This document shows positions 9,301 to 16,794 of a stretch of 21,150 nt of DNA, piece by piece; position 1 is the first letter of the stretch, and each line of letters starts with the position of its first letter. The stretch is from Casp-Chloro-G3 sp002816715. Lineage in GTDB: Bacteria; Chloroflexota; Dehalococcoidia; Lucifugimonadales; UBA3495. Below the pieces are notes generated by a model. The model saw nothing but the letters and a program-made list of their open reading frames with translations. It was not told where the DNA came from and searched no databases. The translations under genes were made by a program, and so were the position numbers. The stretch lies in assembly GCA_027623815.1 (NCBI GenBank), contig JAQBUV010000044.1, forward strand, positions 1 through 21,150. The letters are read 5' to 3'.

Positions 9301-10559
9301 CGGAACCGGCCCTGCTTGCCGCGCAACAAGTCTGACAGCGACTTGAGCTTGTGGTTGTGGCTGCCCTGTATGGGACGCCCCCGCCGGCCGTTGTCAATTA
9401 GAGCGTCCACCGATTCTTGCAGCATCCGCTTTTCGTTGCGGATAATGATCTCCGGCGCGCCCAGGTCCATCAACCGCTTGAGCCGGTTATTCCGGTTAAT
9501 CACTCGTCGATAGAGGTCGTTCAGGTCGCTGGTGGCAAACCGGCCGCCATCCAACTGAACCATGGGTCTCAATTCTGGCGGCAGCACCGGCAGAATGGTC
9601 AAAATCATGTCCGAGACTCGGTTGCCGCTCTTGCGGAAGGACTCGACCACCCGTAAACGCTTGATGGCCTTTTTACGCCGCTGGCCCGAAGTAGACCGCA
9701 TTTCCTGGGCCAACTGCTCGCGCAGGGCTTCCAGGTCAATAGTCCTCAGAATGGCCAATATAGCCTCAGCGCCCATTGACGCCTGAAAAACCTCGCCGTA
9801 ATGCTCCTTAAGTTCCCGGTAGCGAGACTCAGCGATCAGCTTGTGAACACGCAGGTCGTCCAATTCGTCGACGGTGGTCTGTAGCCGCTCTTCTGACTGG
9901 CCCTCATCTTTGGCCAATTGGTCGTTAACCGCATCAATTTCAATCCGGATGGCGAATCGGTCGGCATCGGCGGCTGGGTCAATTCCCTCTTCGGCCAGTC
10001 CTTCAACTTTTCGATTTAACTCTTCGAGCTTTTCCTCGGCAGTCTGGCGGAGTTGGCCAACCTCAGACTCTAATTTGGCCCGCTCTTGTTCCACCAACAG
10101 GTCTCTGGCTTCTTCGTCCACCGACACCACGATGTGCTGGGCGAAGTACAGCACTCGCTCCAGGTTTCGCGGTGACAGGTCCAGCAGCAGGCCCAATCGG
10201 CTGGGAGTGGTCTTGCTGAACCAGATGTGGGCCACCGGAGCAGCCAAGCGAATGTGCCCCATGCGCTCCCGGCGCACCTTGGACCGGGTGACTTCAACAC
10301 CGCAACGGTCGCAGACTACGCCCCGATAGCGAATGCGCTTGTATTTACCACAGAAACATTCCCAGTCTTTGGTCGGGCCGAACAAGCGCTCACAGAAAAG
10401 GCCGTCCTTTTCCGGCCGCAAGGTCCGGTAGTTGATGGTCTCTGGCTTGGTTACTTCGCCATGAGACCAGTTAAGCATCTGCTCCGGTGAGGCGATGGAT
10501 ATTCGGATCGCGTTGAAATTTGTTGCCGGAGTTTCAGTCCGATCGGCCATTCTTACCAT
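6348..10559 (-). CDS. rpoC: DNA-directed RNA polymerase beta' subunit
   Basis: RpoC and RpoB form the catalytic cleft of RNA polymerase. The 1403-residue protein has the N-terminal zinc ribbon (Cys68, 70, 83, 86 in CFCGKYKR...CDRCG), a predicted coiled-coil insertion (about 150-245, EERAKLESEVGQLRQ style) between zinc ribbon and clamp, the lid/rudder region, the Mg-binding NADFDGDQM (539-547), the bridge helix/trigger loop region and the second zinc site (EEDCGT, then CEARRGVCQLC). Later blocks QSIGEPGTQLTMRTFHTGG and VTRASL are intact, and an acidic C-terminal tail follows. It starts at ATG 10559, sharing one base with the rpoB stop (TAATG), which indicates translational coupling; a second in-frame ATG three codons on is possible. 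The length and motifs are complete, with no split. Confidence 0.99.
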   Translation of the reverse strand: MVRMADRTETPATNFNAIRISIASPEQMLNWSHGEVTKPETINYRTLRPEKDGLFCERLFGPTKDWECFCGKYKRIRYRGVVCDRCGVEVTRSKVRRERMGHIRLAAPVAHIWFSKTTPSRLGLLLDLSPRNLERVLYFAQHIVVSVDEEARDLLVEQERAKLESEVGQLRQTAEEKLEELNRKVEGLAEEGIDPAADADRFAIRIEIDAVNDQLAKDEGQSEERLQTTVDELDDLRVHKLIAESRYRELKEHYGEVFQASMGAEAILAILRTIDLEALREQLAQEMRSTSGQRRKKAIKRLRVVESFRKSGNRVSDMILTILPVLPPELRPMVQLDGGRFATSDLNDLYRRVINRNNRLKRLMDLGAPEIIIRNEKRMLQESVDALIDNGRRGRPIQGSHNHKLKSLSDLLRGKQGRFRQNLLGKRVDYSGRSVIVVGPELKMDQCGLPKRMALELFKPFVMHRLVVLGIAPNIKSAKRMVERTRPEVWDILEDVIKDRPVLLNRAPTLHRLGIQAFMPTLIEGNAIQIHPLVCSAFNADFDGDQMAVHVPLSRMAVNEAKIAMLSTHNMLSPASGDPLVAPTLDMVMGCYYLTAIHEGALGEGRSFYDFDEANIAYASEVIDLRALIKVRNVAGAPNDEWVETTLGRLVFNDIMPESVGFKNILMDRPAIKELTAELYHQLTNEETAEVLDAIKVLGFHYATRSGVTIAINDIQVSPKKAAILQEAAGLVDGYEEQFLSGLMTEHERYTLTVEAWTRASDQTEDLVREELANYGGIAVMAVSGTKGNISQIKQMAGMRGLMSNPKGRIIDMPIKSSFREGLTALEYFISTHGARKGLADTALRTADSGYLTRRLIDVAQDVIVLEEDCGTYDSYWVVARPDDETNNTLVERVIGRMAATAVANPMTGEIILDRNEEIDDFKARAMVDAGITEVPVRSPLTCEARRGVCQLCYGRLPASGVVVEQGQAVGIIAAQSIGEPGTQLTMRTFHTGGIAGVDITSGLPRVEELFEARVPKSAALLADIDGVVEIIADDEGRRIRVVSREEFREDYALPKGALVLVDEGEYVEPGVILAQAAPAKNGKGKKLPDEAETLPAEELIASIGGHVELATGGIAIVWEDVEEREYVVPASAYILVADGEEVRAGDALTAGPLNPHDILHIRGKDELQRYQVDQVQQVYRSQGVSIHDKHIEIILSRMLRRVQVESTGDADFIPGQMVDKFDFQDKNGRVLAEGGEPATAKPMLLGVTRASLLTDSFLAAASFQETTRVLTQAAVSGAHDWLLGLKENVIIGRLIPARIESLSAIVEAEPELPLEIEDMVPAGWLDMASEVSSQFPFTPPKQEDVSGTAFFLGESEAAADVPEDDDGEEDFLSENVLLRSGEDSSEVDGSAAFSSIDEPVND

Positions 10560-13500
10560 TAATCCGCCTCCAAAGGTTGATATAGTTCGGATTCATCAGC
10601 GATTCCCGGATTCAACGGGGTCCGAGCTTCCTCGTTCATTAGTTCTACCGACAAGCCCAAGCTCTGGAGTTCTTTCAGAAGTACGTTGAAAGACTCAGGA
10701 ACGCCAGGCTGGCCGATCGGCTCGCCTTTGACGATGGCCTCATAGGTTTTGACTCGACCGGCAACGTCGTCAGATTTGACAGTGAGCACTTCTTGCAGGT
10801 TGTGCGCCGCGCTGTAAGCCTCCAGGGCCCAGACCTCCATTTCACCGAAACGCTGGCCGCCAAACTGGGCTTTTCCGCCCAGGGGCTGCTGCGTAATCAT
10901 GGAGTAGGGGCCGGTGGACCGAGCGTGAATTTTATCCTCAACCAAGTGGATCAGCTTCAGCATGTAGATACTGCCAACCGTCACCAACTGATCGAAGGGT
11001 TCCCCGGTACGCCCATCGTAGAGCTGGAACTTACCGAAGGTGGGCGGGGCGATCAGCCGTTCCCGATGCACCTTCAAGGCCAACTCGAGCAGTCCGTCCA
11101 AATTCAGATCATCGGGGTTTTCACCCGCCACTTCTTTAAGCCAGAGCCTCAGAGAAGCCTCTCTAGCTTCTCCATAAATATCTTCGTTAAATAGCCGGTC
11201 CATATCGTAGCCGCGCTCAGATAGCCAGCTTTTGACCTTCCCGTAATTGATCACCGGCGACAATTCGCTGGTGGGAGTGTAGTCAACAGCATTGGCTTGT
11301 TCAGCGAACCAAAGCCGACCCAGAGAGTCCTCAATTGAGTCATCATTGGCTCCATCAAAAACCGGAGTCTGAGCGTGGTAGTTCAGTCCGCGCGCAGCCC
11401 AGCCAAGGTGGGTTTCCAACACCTGCCCCAAATTCATACGAGAAGGCACACCAATGGGATTCAAGATTATGTCTACCGGCGTACCGTCGGGCAAGAAAGG
11501 CATATCCTCGGGGGACAATATCCTGGAAACGACGCCTTTGTTGCCATGCCGTCCGGCCATCTTGTCGCCCACTGAGATTTTCCTAGTCTGCGCAATCCAG
11601 ACTCGGACTGCTTCGTTGACACCAGGGGGAAGGTCGTCGCGCTTGGCCCGAGCAAGCACCTTTACGTCGATAACCTTGCCTCGCTCACCGTGGGGAACCC
11701 GCAGTGAAGTATCTTTCACATCACGGGATTTCTCACCAAATATGGCCCGCAACAATTTTTCCTCGGCGGTCAACTCGGTCTCACCCTTGGGCGTTACCTT
11801 ACCGACCAGGATATCGCCGGGGCCTACATCGGCTCCTACGCGAATAATGCCCCGCTCGTCCAGGTCGCGGAGGCTGGCCTCACCGACGTTGGGGATGTCG
11901 CGAGTGATCTCCTCCGGGCCCAGCTTGGTCTCCCGCGCCTCCATCTCATGCTTTTCAATATGGATGGAAGTGAAAAAGTCATCTTTGACCAGACGCTCAC
12001 TAAGGATGATAGCGTCCTCGTAGTTATAACCTTCCCATGACATGAAAGCTACCAGCACGTTCTGCCCTAAAGCCAGGTCGCCGTGGTCGGTTGAGGAACT
12101 ATCTGCCAGTGGGTCACCGCTAGCGACGATGTCACCCTTCTGCACCATGGAACGCTGATTGAAACAGGTGCCCTGGTTGGTGCGGGAGAACTTGATCAAC
12201 CGGTGAACGTGCTCCTTGCCGTCTTCATCGGCGACTATGATCTCTCTCCCGTTAGCTGAGCTGACCACTCCAGCGGTTTGGGACAGCACCACCTGGCCGC
12301 TGTCTCGGGCGACTCGCCGTTCAATACCGGTGCCAACGCGCGGAGTCTCAGGACGCAACAGGGGCACTGCCTGCCGTTGCATGTTTGAACCCATCAGCGC
12401 GCGGTTGGCGTCATCATGCTCCAGGAAGGGAATCAACGCCGCCGATATGCTCATGATCTGCATTGGCGACACGTCCATCAGGTCTACGACGTCCGGTGAG
12501 TCCTCAATATAGTTATCGGCGACGCGAACCTCGACTTTGTCGCTGACAAATTGGTGCAGGTCATCCAGTATGGAGTTGGCCTGAGCCACCTTGAAGGTCT
12601 CTTCCTGGTCGGCGGAGAGGTAAATTACGTCTAGATCTCCGGTCGCAACGAAAGGACGCACGTGAATAGTGGTGCCTTCTGGCAGTTTGTTAATAGTTGA
12701 AACCCGGCCCTTGGGTATGCTCTTGCCCCGGGCAACAATGGTCTTACCAGCCTCATCAAGCACCGCTTGCGTGACCGTACGCCCTTCCAAGTTTGGCGCA
12801 GTGCATGGGAGTTGCTTTAGCACCCGACGATAGGGTGACTCAATAAAACCGTAAGGGTTGGTGCGAGCATAGGACGCCAGCGAGCTAAGCAGTCCAATGT
12901 TGGGGCCTTCCGGAGTCTCAATTGGGCAGATTCTACCGTAGTGGGAAAAGTGAACGTCACGAACGTCGAAGCCAGCGCGTTCGCGGGAAAGTCCACCCGG
13001 GCCCAAAGCGGAGAGACGCCGCTTATGGGTCAATTCCGCCAGCGGGTTGGTCTGGTCCATAAACTGGGAAAGCTGAGACCCGCCGAAGAATTCGCGGACT
13101 GCCGCCACTACCGGGCGGATATTAACCAAGCCCTGGGGAGCAGCGGTTTCTGGATCCACCAGGGTCATTTTTTCTTTGACCATGCGCTCCATGCGCAGCA
13201 GCCCAACCCGAACCTGGTTCTGTACCAGTTCACCCACCGCCCTGACCCGGCGGTTACCCAGATGGTCGATATCATCAGGGCGACCCTGTGCCTGGTTAAT
13301 GCGGATCATCGACCGCAAAACTTCAATTAGGTCTTCCCGGGTCAAGACATGCACATCGGCATTTTCTGTCTGGCCCAAGCGCCGGTTCAACTTGTAGCGG
13401 CCCACTCGTCCCAAGTCGTAACGTCGTCCGTCAAAGAACAAGCTCTTGATCAGGTTGCGGGCATTTTCCAGGCTGGGCGGCTCACCAGGGCGCAGACGGC

Positions 13501-14338
13501 GGTAAAACTCGATCTGAGCGTTGGCGATACGCTTGGCCATGTCGGAGTTGTACTCGTCATCGGGACGCAGCCACTCCCAGACCGCACGCAGGTCATCCAC
13601 CTTGAAGTTCAAGTCCTTTTCATCGGGGTCTGGATCCCGGTCCATAGTTGACTTGATGTAAAGGTGATTCTCATCGGTATCGACATCTTTGAAGAGAGAC
13701 CGCAGCTCATCATCGGAAGCTATGCCCAGCGCCCTCAAAAAGGAAGTTGCCGAGACTTTCCGCTTGCGGTCTACCTTGACTGAGAGGATGTCTTTGCTGC
13801 TGGTCTCGAATTCCAGCCAGGCGCCACGAGAGGGGATGAGCTTGGCGTAGCACAGGTTACGGTCGGTGGCCAAGTTTCTCTCGTAGACAAAGTAAACACC
13901 TGGCGAACGCACTAGTTGGCTGACTACCACCCGCTCAGCGCCATTAACTATAAAGGTGCCATTGTCGGTCATCATGGGGATATCACCCATGAAAATCTCT
14001 TGCTCTTTGATCTCACCAGTGTCTTTCATCACCAAACGAGTCCGGACGTACAGTGGCTGAGAGAAAGTTATCTCCCGCTCCTTGCACTCGATGGGTGAGT
14101 ACTTGGGGTCCCGGAAGTAATGCTGGAGAAAATGCAGTTCGTACTTCTTACTGGTGTAGTCCACAATAGGAGAAATCTCCTTGTAGACCTCCTGGAGACC
14201 GTCAGACCTAAACCACTCATAGGACCGCAGCTGGCTTTGGATGAGATTGGGAACATCCAACACCTGCGGAATCCGAGCGTAGGATTTGAACTTGGCCAAC
14301 CCCATAGCGTGGCCATTCTGAGCGGGAGAGATACTCAT
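10559..14338 (-). CDS. rpoB: DNA-directed RNA polymerase beta subunit
   Basis: The beta subunit holds most of the active-centre and rifampicin pocket. The 1259-residue protein carries the usual blocks: RSPGVYF (about 140-150), the rifampicin cluster (about 417-451, SQLSQFMDQTNPLAE then THKRRLSALGPGGL), CPIETPEGPNIGL, GQNVLVAFMSWEGYNYEDAI, KMAGRHGNKG, and the C-terminal anchor GGKAQFGGQRFGEMEVWALEA. Residues matching E. coli D516, H526 and S531 are present; the S508 position is Gly (FFGGSQ). The ATG at 14338 has AAGGGG about 9 nt upstream. It has its own strong promoter about 140 bp upstream and no rplJL before it, so it is detached from the usual ribosomal-protein cluster. Confidence 0.99.
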   Translation of the reverse strand: MSISPAQNGHAMGLAKFKSYARIPQVLDVPNLIQSQLRSYEWFRSDGLQEVYKEISPIVDYTSKKYELHFLQHYFRDPKYSPIECKEREITFSQPLYVRTRLVMKDTGEIKEQEIFMGDIPMMTDNGTFIVNGAERVVVSQLVRSPGVYFVYERNLATDRNLCYAKLIPSRGAWLEFETSSKDILSVKVDRKRKVSATSFLRALGIASDDELRSLFKDVDTDENHLYIKSTMDRDPDPDEKDLNFKVDDLRAVWEWLRPDDEYNSDMAKRIANAQIEFYRRLRPGEPPSLENARNLIKSLFFDGRRYDLGRVGRYKLNRRLGQTENADVHVLTREDLIEVLRSMIRINQAQGRPDDIDHLGNRRVRAVGELVQNQVRVGLLRMERMVKEKMTLVDPETAAPQGLVNIRPVVAAVREFFGGSQLSQFMDQTNPLAELTHKRRLSALGPGGLSRERAGFDVRDVHFSHYGRICPIETPEGPNIGLLSSLASYARTNPYGFIESPYRRVLKQLPCTAPNLEGRTVTQAVLDEAGKTIVARGKSIPKGRVSTINKLPEGTTIHVRPFVATGDLDVIYLSADQEETFKVAQANSILDDLHQFVSDKVEVRVADNYIEDSPDVVDLMDVSPMQIMSISAALIPFLEHDDANRALMGSNMQRQAVPLLRPETPRVGTGIERRVARDSGQVVLSQTAGVVSSANGREIIVADEDGKEHVHRLIKFSRTNQGTCFNQRSMVQKGDIVASGDPLADSSSTDHGDLALGQNVLVAFMSWEGYNYEDAIILSERLVKDDFFTSIHIEKHEMEARETKLGPEEITRDIPNVGEASLRDLDERGIIRVGADVGPGDILVGKVTPKGETELTAEEKLLRAIFGEKSRDVKDTSLRVPHGERGKVIDVKVLARAKRDDLPPGVNEAVRVWIAQTRKISVGDKMAGRHGNKGVVSRILSPEDMPFLPDGTPVDIILNPIGVPSRMNLGQVLETHLGWAARGLNYHAQTPVFDGANDDSIEDSLGRLWFAEQANAVDYTPTSELSPVINYGKVKSWLSERGYDMDRLFNEDIYGEAREASLRLWLKEVAGENPDDLNLDGLLELALKVHRERLIAPPTFGKFQLYDGRTGEPFDQLVTVGSIYMLKLIHLVEDKIHARSTGPYSMITQQPLGGKAQFGGQRFGEMEVWALEAYSAAHNLQEVLTVKSDDVAGRVKTYEAIVKGEPIGQPGVPESFNVLLKELQSLGLSVELMNEEARTPLNPGIADESELYQPLEAD

Positions 14339-14474
14339 ACTGCATTCCCCTTAATAAAGATTGAGATTTTCTGGGCTAATCAACGAAGAATTTTGGCGAA
14401 GAGGGGCTAGGGTCTTAAGCGGGTGTAGAAAAGTTGACGAAGTCGGTGTACGTGGCATAAACCAGTAAACTCTA

Positions 14475-14502
14475 ATTATACGCATCACAACACTATTGTC
14501 AA
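14475..14502 (-). promoter_or_regulatory. Near-consensus sigma70 promoter of the rpoB operon
   Basis: On the minus strand TTGACA (14497-14502), 16 bp, TATAAT (14475-14480): both hexamers are perfect. Start near 14468 gives a leader of about 130 nt before rpoB. A second TATAAT-like palindrome (ATTATAAT, 14504-14511) lies directly upstream and may be an extra -10 in either direction. Confidence 0.85.
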
Positions 14503-14852
14503 CATTATAATCCCCTGAATCTATGCCAAGTAAGCACCTGAATCCACCGATAAAGGAACCCAACCAAAACCCAACTGTTTTTGGTCTGATGAGCGTCTGG
14601 CCTTTTGGAAGCCTGCTCCGGGGATACCGAGTCAAGGACGCAAAACCTGTAGGATACCGGATTGATACGGTCGCCTCGGTTCAGCCTGCCAGTCCAAGCT
14701 GAAAACCTGTTTCCCGTTGAACGTATTGACCGTAGCAGCTTGAACGTAGCAGCGACGCCATATCAACCGGGGGGTTCCACGTTGGTGTTGGTGTTGGTAT
14801 TGGTATTGGTATTGGTATTGGTATTGGAGAAAAGCAACCACAAATTGAGGAA
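14503..14852. other. Non-coding region between nudix gene and rpoB promoter
   Basis: About 350 bp without a supportable gene. It holds the hexamer array at 14782-14827 and an A/T-rich imperfect hairpin (14563-14570 with 14577-14585, ACCAAAAC against GTTTTTGGT, one bulge). I see no clear terminator for the nudix gene. Open frames here read low-complexity QYQYQ or LVLVL from the array or span the rpoB promoter, and lack ribosome-binding sites. Confidence 0.6.
14782..14827. repeat. Hexanucleotide tandem repeat TTGGTR
   Basis: Two copies of TTGGTG are followed by five copies of TTGGTA and a partial TTGG, 46 bp with no interruptions. It is intergenic, 26 bp past the nudix stop and about 280 bp upstream of the rpoB -35 box. 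Perfect short-unit arrays are prone to slipped-strand length changes. Confidence 0.95.
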
Positions 14853-15302
14853 TCAGTTCGGAGGTTCAGACACCGGGGATTTACTCGATAAGCGGCCCCA
14901 CCAATCGTTGATTGAACGCTTGTAGCCAGCGGGCATTTTCAAAGCAGGCACCTCTTCCATTGAAAAAAGCCCGGCCGCACGATGCTCATTGCTATGGGTA
15001 ACCTGGGTTGCAGATGCTGGGTAACACCCGTAAGTGACTATCAGCACGTCAACGCCCTCACCAATATGGTAAACCCAGGAATCCAATATTGGGCCTACCC
15101 GCACCGTGAGGTTCAACTCCTCGTAAATCTCTCTAAGCACACATTGTTCCGGGATTTCCCCCAGCTCCAATTTTCCGCCGGGCAATTCCCACTCTTCACG
15201 GGGATTCTGCAGCAGCGCCACCTTGGAGTCTAGAAGCACTACTCCTTTAACCGAGACCGGGAAACTATGGGCCGTGTTGTCGTCCGGCGGAAGCCTAACC
15301 AC
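14853..15302 (-). CDS. Nudix hydrolase
   Basis: Nudix enzymes cleave nucleoside diphosphates linked to another moiety, often damaged or signalling nucleotides. The 149-residue protein has the Nudix box at 43-65 (G-x5-E-x7-RE-I-Y-EE), complete in its metal-binding glutamates (E49, E58, E61, E62), though the usual Gly near the end is Asn64 (EELNL). Before it lie the strand GVVLLDSKVALLQN and the WELPGGK loop. The substrate cannot be read from sequence; the family includes 8-oxo-dGTPases, NADH and ADP-ribose pyrophosphatases. GTG 15302 overlaps the end of fumC by 8 nt, suggesting translational coupling, so it is probably the last cistron of the oxidoreductase-fumC-nudix set. Confidence 0.88.
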   Translation of the reverse strand: MVRLPPDDNTAHSFPVSVKGVVLLDSKVALLQNPREEWELPGGKLELGEIPEQCVLREIYEELNLTVRVGPILDSWVYHIGEGVDVLIVTYGCYPASATQVTHSNEHRAAGLFSMEEVPALKMPAGYKRSINDWWGRLSSKSPVSEPPN

Positions 15303-16710
15303 CGCCGCCTCTAACTTCCAGGCTGGGCTTGGTCATTTCCGCTGGGTTTAGCAGTTCCTCCAATTCCTGATCGGACAGGTCTGTCTCCTCACGGGCCACC
15401 TCACGAATTGTCCTACCAGTGGCCGAGGCCTGCTTGGCGATGGCGGCGGCGGCATCGTAACCAATAGCTGGCGTCAGGGCAGTGCCCAGCATCAGCCCAC
15501 GTTCCACCATCTGCGGGCCGACATCGGTGGCCTGGATGCCGGAAACACACTGGTTGGCGAAGTTATTGGCCGAGGTCGCCAGCAGGGATATGGACTGAAG
15601 GAGATTGTAAGCCGCCACCGGCATCATGGTATTCAACTCAAAGTACCCACCCTGCCCGGCCAGGGCCACGGTGGCATCGTTGCCAACCACCTGGGCGGCT
15701 ACCTGAATCATCGACTCCGAGATGACCGGGTTGATCTTACCCGGCATTATGGAACTCCCCGGCTGGACTTCCGGCAGAATTATCTCGCCAATGCCCGCCC
15801 GAGGACCGCAGCCAAGAAAGCGAATGTCATTGGCGATCTTATGCAGGCTGATCGCGATGGTTTTTAACTGGCCGCTGGCCTCGACCACCGAGTCCAAGGA
15901 TGATTGGGCCTGAAAATGGTTGCCGGTCTCTTGAATCTGCACTCCGGTTGTTTCAGAAAGAATCTGGCAAGTGCGGGCTGAGAACTCCGGATGGGTGTTG
16001 ACTCCGGTTCCCACCGCGGTGCCGCCCAGGGCCACCTCGGCCAAGGCTTCCTGCGCACGCTGCAACCGACGAATGCCATACTCTGCCTGTCCGGCAAAAC
16101 CGAGGAACTCCTGCCCCAGACGGATCGGCGTGGCGTCCTGGAGGTGGGTGCGTCCGGTCTTGATTACCGGCCAGAATTCGTCGGATTTTTTCTTCAGTTC
16201 TCCCTGAAGGTTTTCCAGGGCCGGGATCAGGTCTTCTTTGATAGCGATGAGAGCCGCCAGTTGGATGGCGCTAGGAATAACGTCGTTGGACGATTGTCCC
16301 AGGTTAACGTGGTCATTGGGGTGTACTATCCGCGAACCCAGGTCGCCCCCCAAGGCTTGCGAGGCCAGATTGGCAATGACCTCGTTGGCGTTGGTGTTGG
16401 TGGATGTACCCGACCCGGTCTGAAAAACATCCAGGACGAAGTGGTGGTCATACTTGCCGTCGATTACCTCTTGAGCGGCTTCGACAACAGCGTTCCCAAT
16501 TTTTTGATCCAGCACGCCCAGGGCCATGTTGGTCTTGGCGGCGGCCTGCTTGACCAGACCCAACGCGCGGATGAAAGTGCGGGGAAAGCGCAAATCACTG
16601 ATGGGGAAATTGAGCACCGCCCGCATGGTGGAGGCCCCGTATAAAGCGTCGGCGGGAACCTCCATCTCACCCATGGAATCGCGCTCAATTCTTACGTTCT
16701 TGATTGACAT
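15295..16710 (-). CDS. fumC: Class II fumarate hydratase
   Basis: Fumarase C interconverts fumarate and (S)-malate in the TCA cycle as a homotetramer without an iron-sulfur cluster. The 471 residues match family length. Diagnostic blocks are FQTGSGTSTNTNANE (96-110), VHPNDHVNLGQSSNDVIPSA (129-148, the fumarase rather than aspartase form), TGRTHLQDATP with catalytic His189 (185-195), and the signature GSSIMPGKINP (318-328) whose serine loop supplies the catalytic base. The aspartase versions of the NDHVN block and of the S-T-N loop are absent, so I prefer fumarase. The ATG at 16710 has only a weak AAGGAC upstream. It follows the GMC oxidoreductase by 84 nt, and its last bases hold the start of the nudix gene. 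Confidence 0.95.
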   Translation of the reverse strand: MSIKNVRIERDSMGEMEVPADALYGASTMRAVLNFPISDLRFPRTFIRALGLVKQAAAKTNMALGVLDQKIGNAVVEAAQEVIDGKYDHHFVLDVFQTGSGTSTNTNANEVIANLASQALGGDLGSRIVHPNDHVNLGQSSNDVIPSAIQLAALIAIKEDLIPALENLQGELKKKSDEFWPVIKTGRTHLQDATPIRLGQEFLGFAGQAEYGIRRLQRAQEALAEVALGGTAVGTGVNTHPEFSARTCQILSETTGVQIQETGNHFQAQSSLDSVVEASGQLKTIAISLHKIANDIRFLGCGPRAGIGEIILPEVQPGSSIMPGKINPVISESMIQVAAQVVGNDATVALAGQGGYFELNTMMPVAAYNLLQSISLLATSANNFANQCVSGIQATDVGPQMVERGLMLGTALTPAIGYDAAAAIAKQASATGRTIREVAREETDLSDQELEELLNPAEMTKPSLEVRGGGG

Positions 16711-16794
16711 GAAACACCGTCCTTAAGTTTGGGGAATCGATTAATGATTTTAGCGGCTGGACACCGAGTTGGGTACCCTGTCTATCTACCTAAC
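16711..16794. other. Spacer between GMC oxidoreductase and fumC
   Basis: An 84-nt gap with no clear terminator. On the minus strand a TAAAAT could be a -10 box for fumC, but no good -35 lies at the right distance. Read-through from the upstream oxidoreductase gene seems likely. Confidence 0.35.

Noticed and set aside
14563..14585. ACCAAAAC/GTTTTTGGT hairpin as a terminator of the nudix gene
   Set aside because: A/T-rich, bulged, more than 260 bp from the nudix stop, and lacking a U-tract on the minus strand.
14411..14635. 94-codon minus-strand ORF upstream of rpoB
   Set aside because: It spans the near-consensus rpoB promoter and leader and has no ribosome-binding site or plausible domain.
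14632..14841. 69-codon QYQYQ-type ORF
   Set aside because: Low-complexity translation of the hexamer array; a consequence of the repeat, not a gene.
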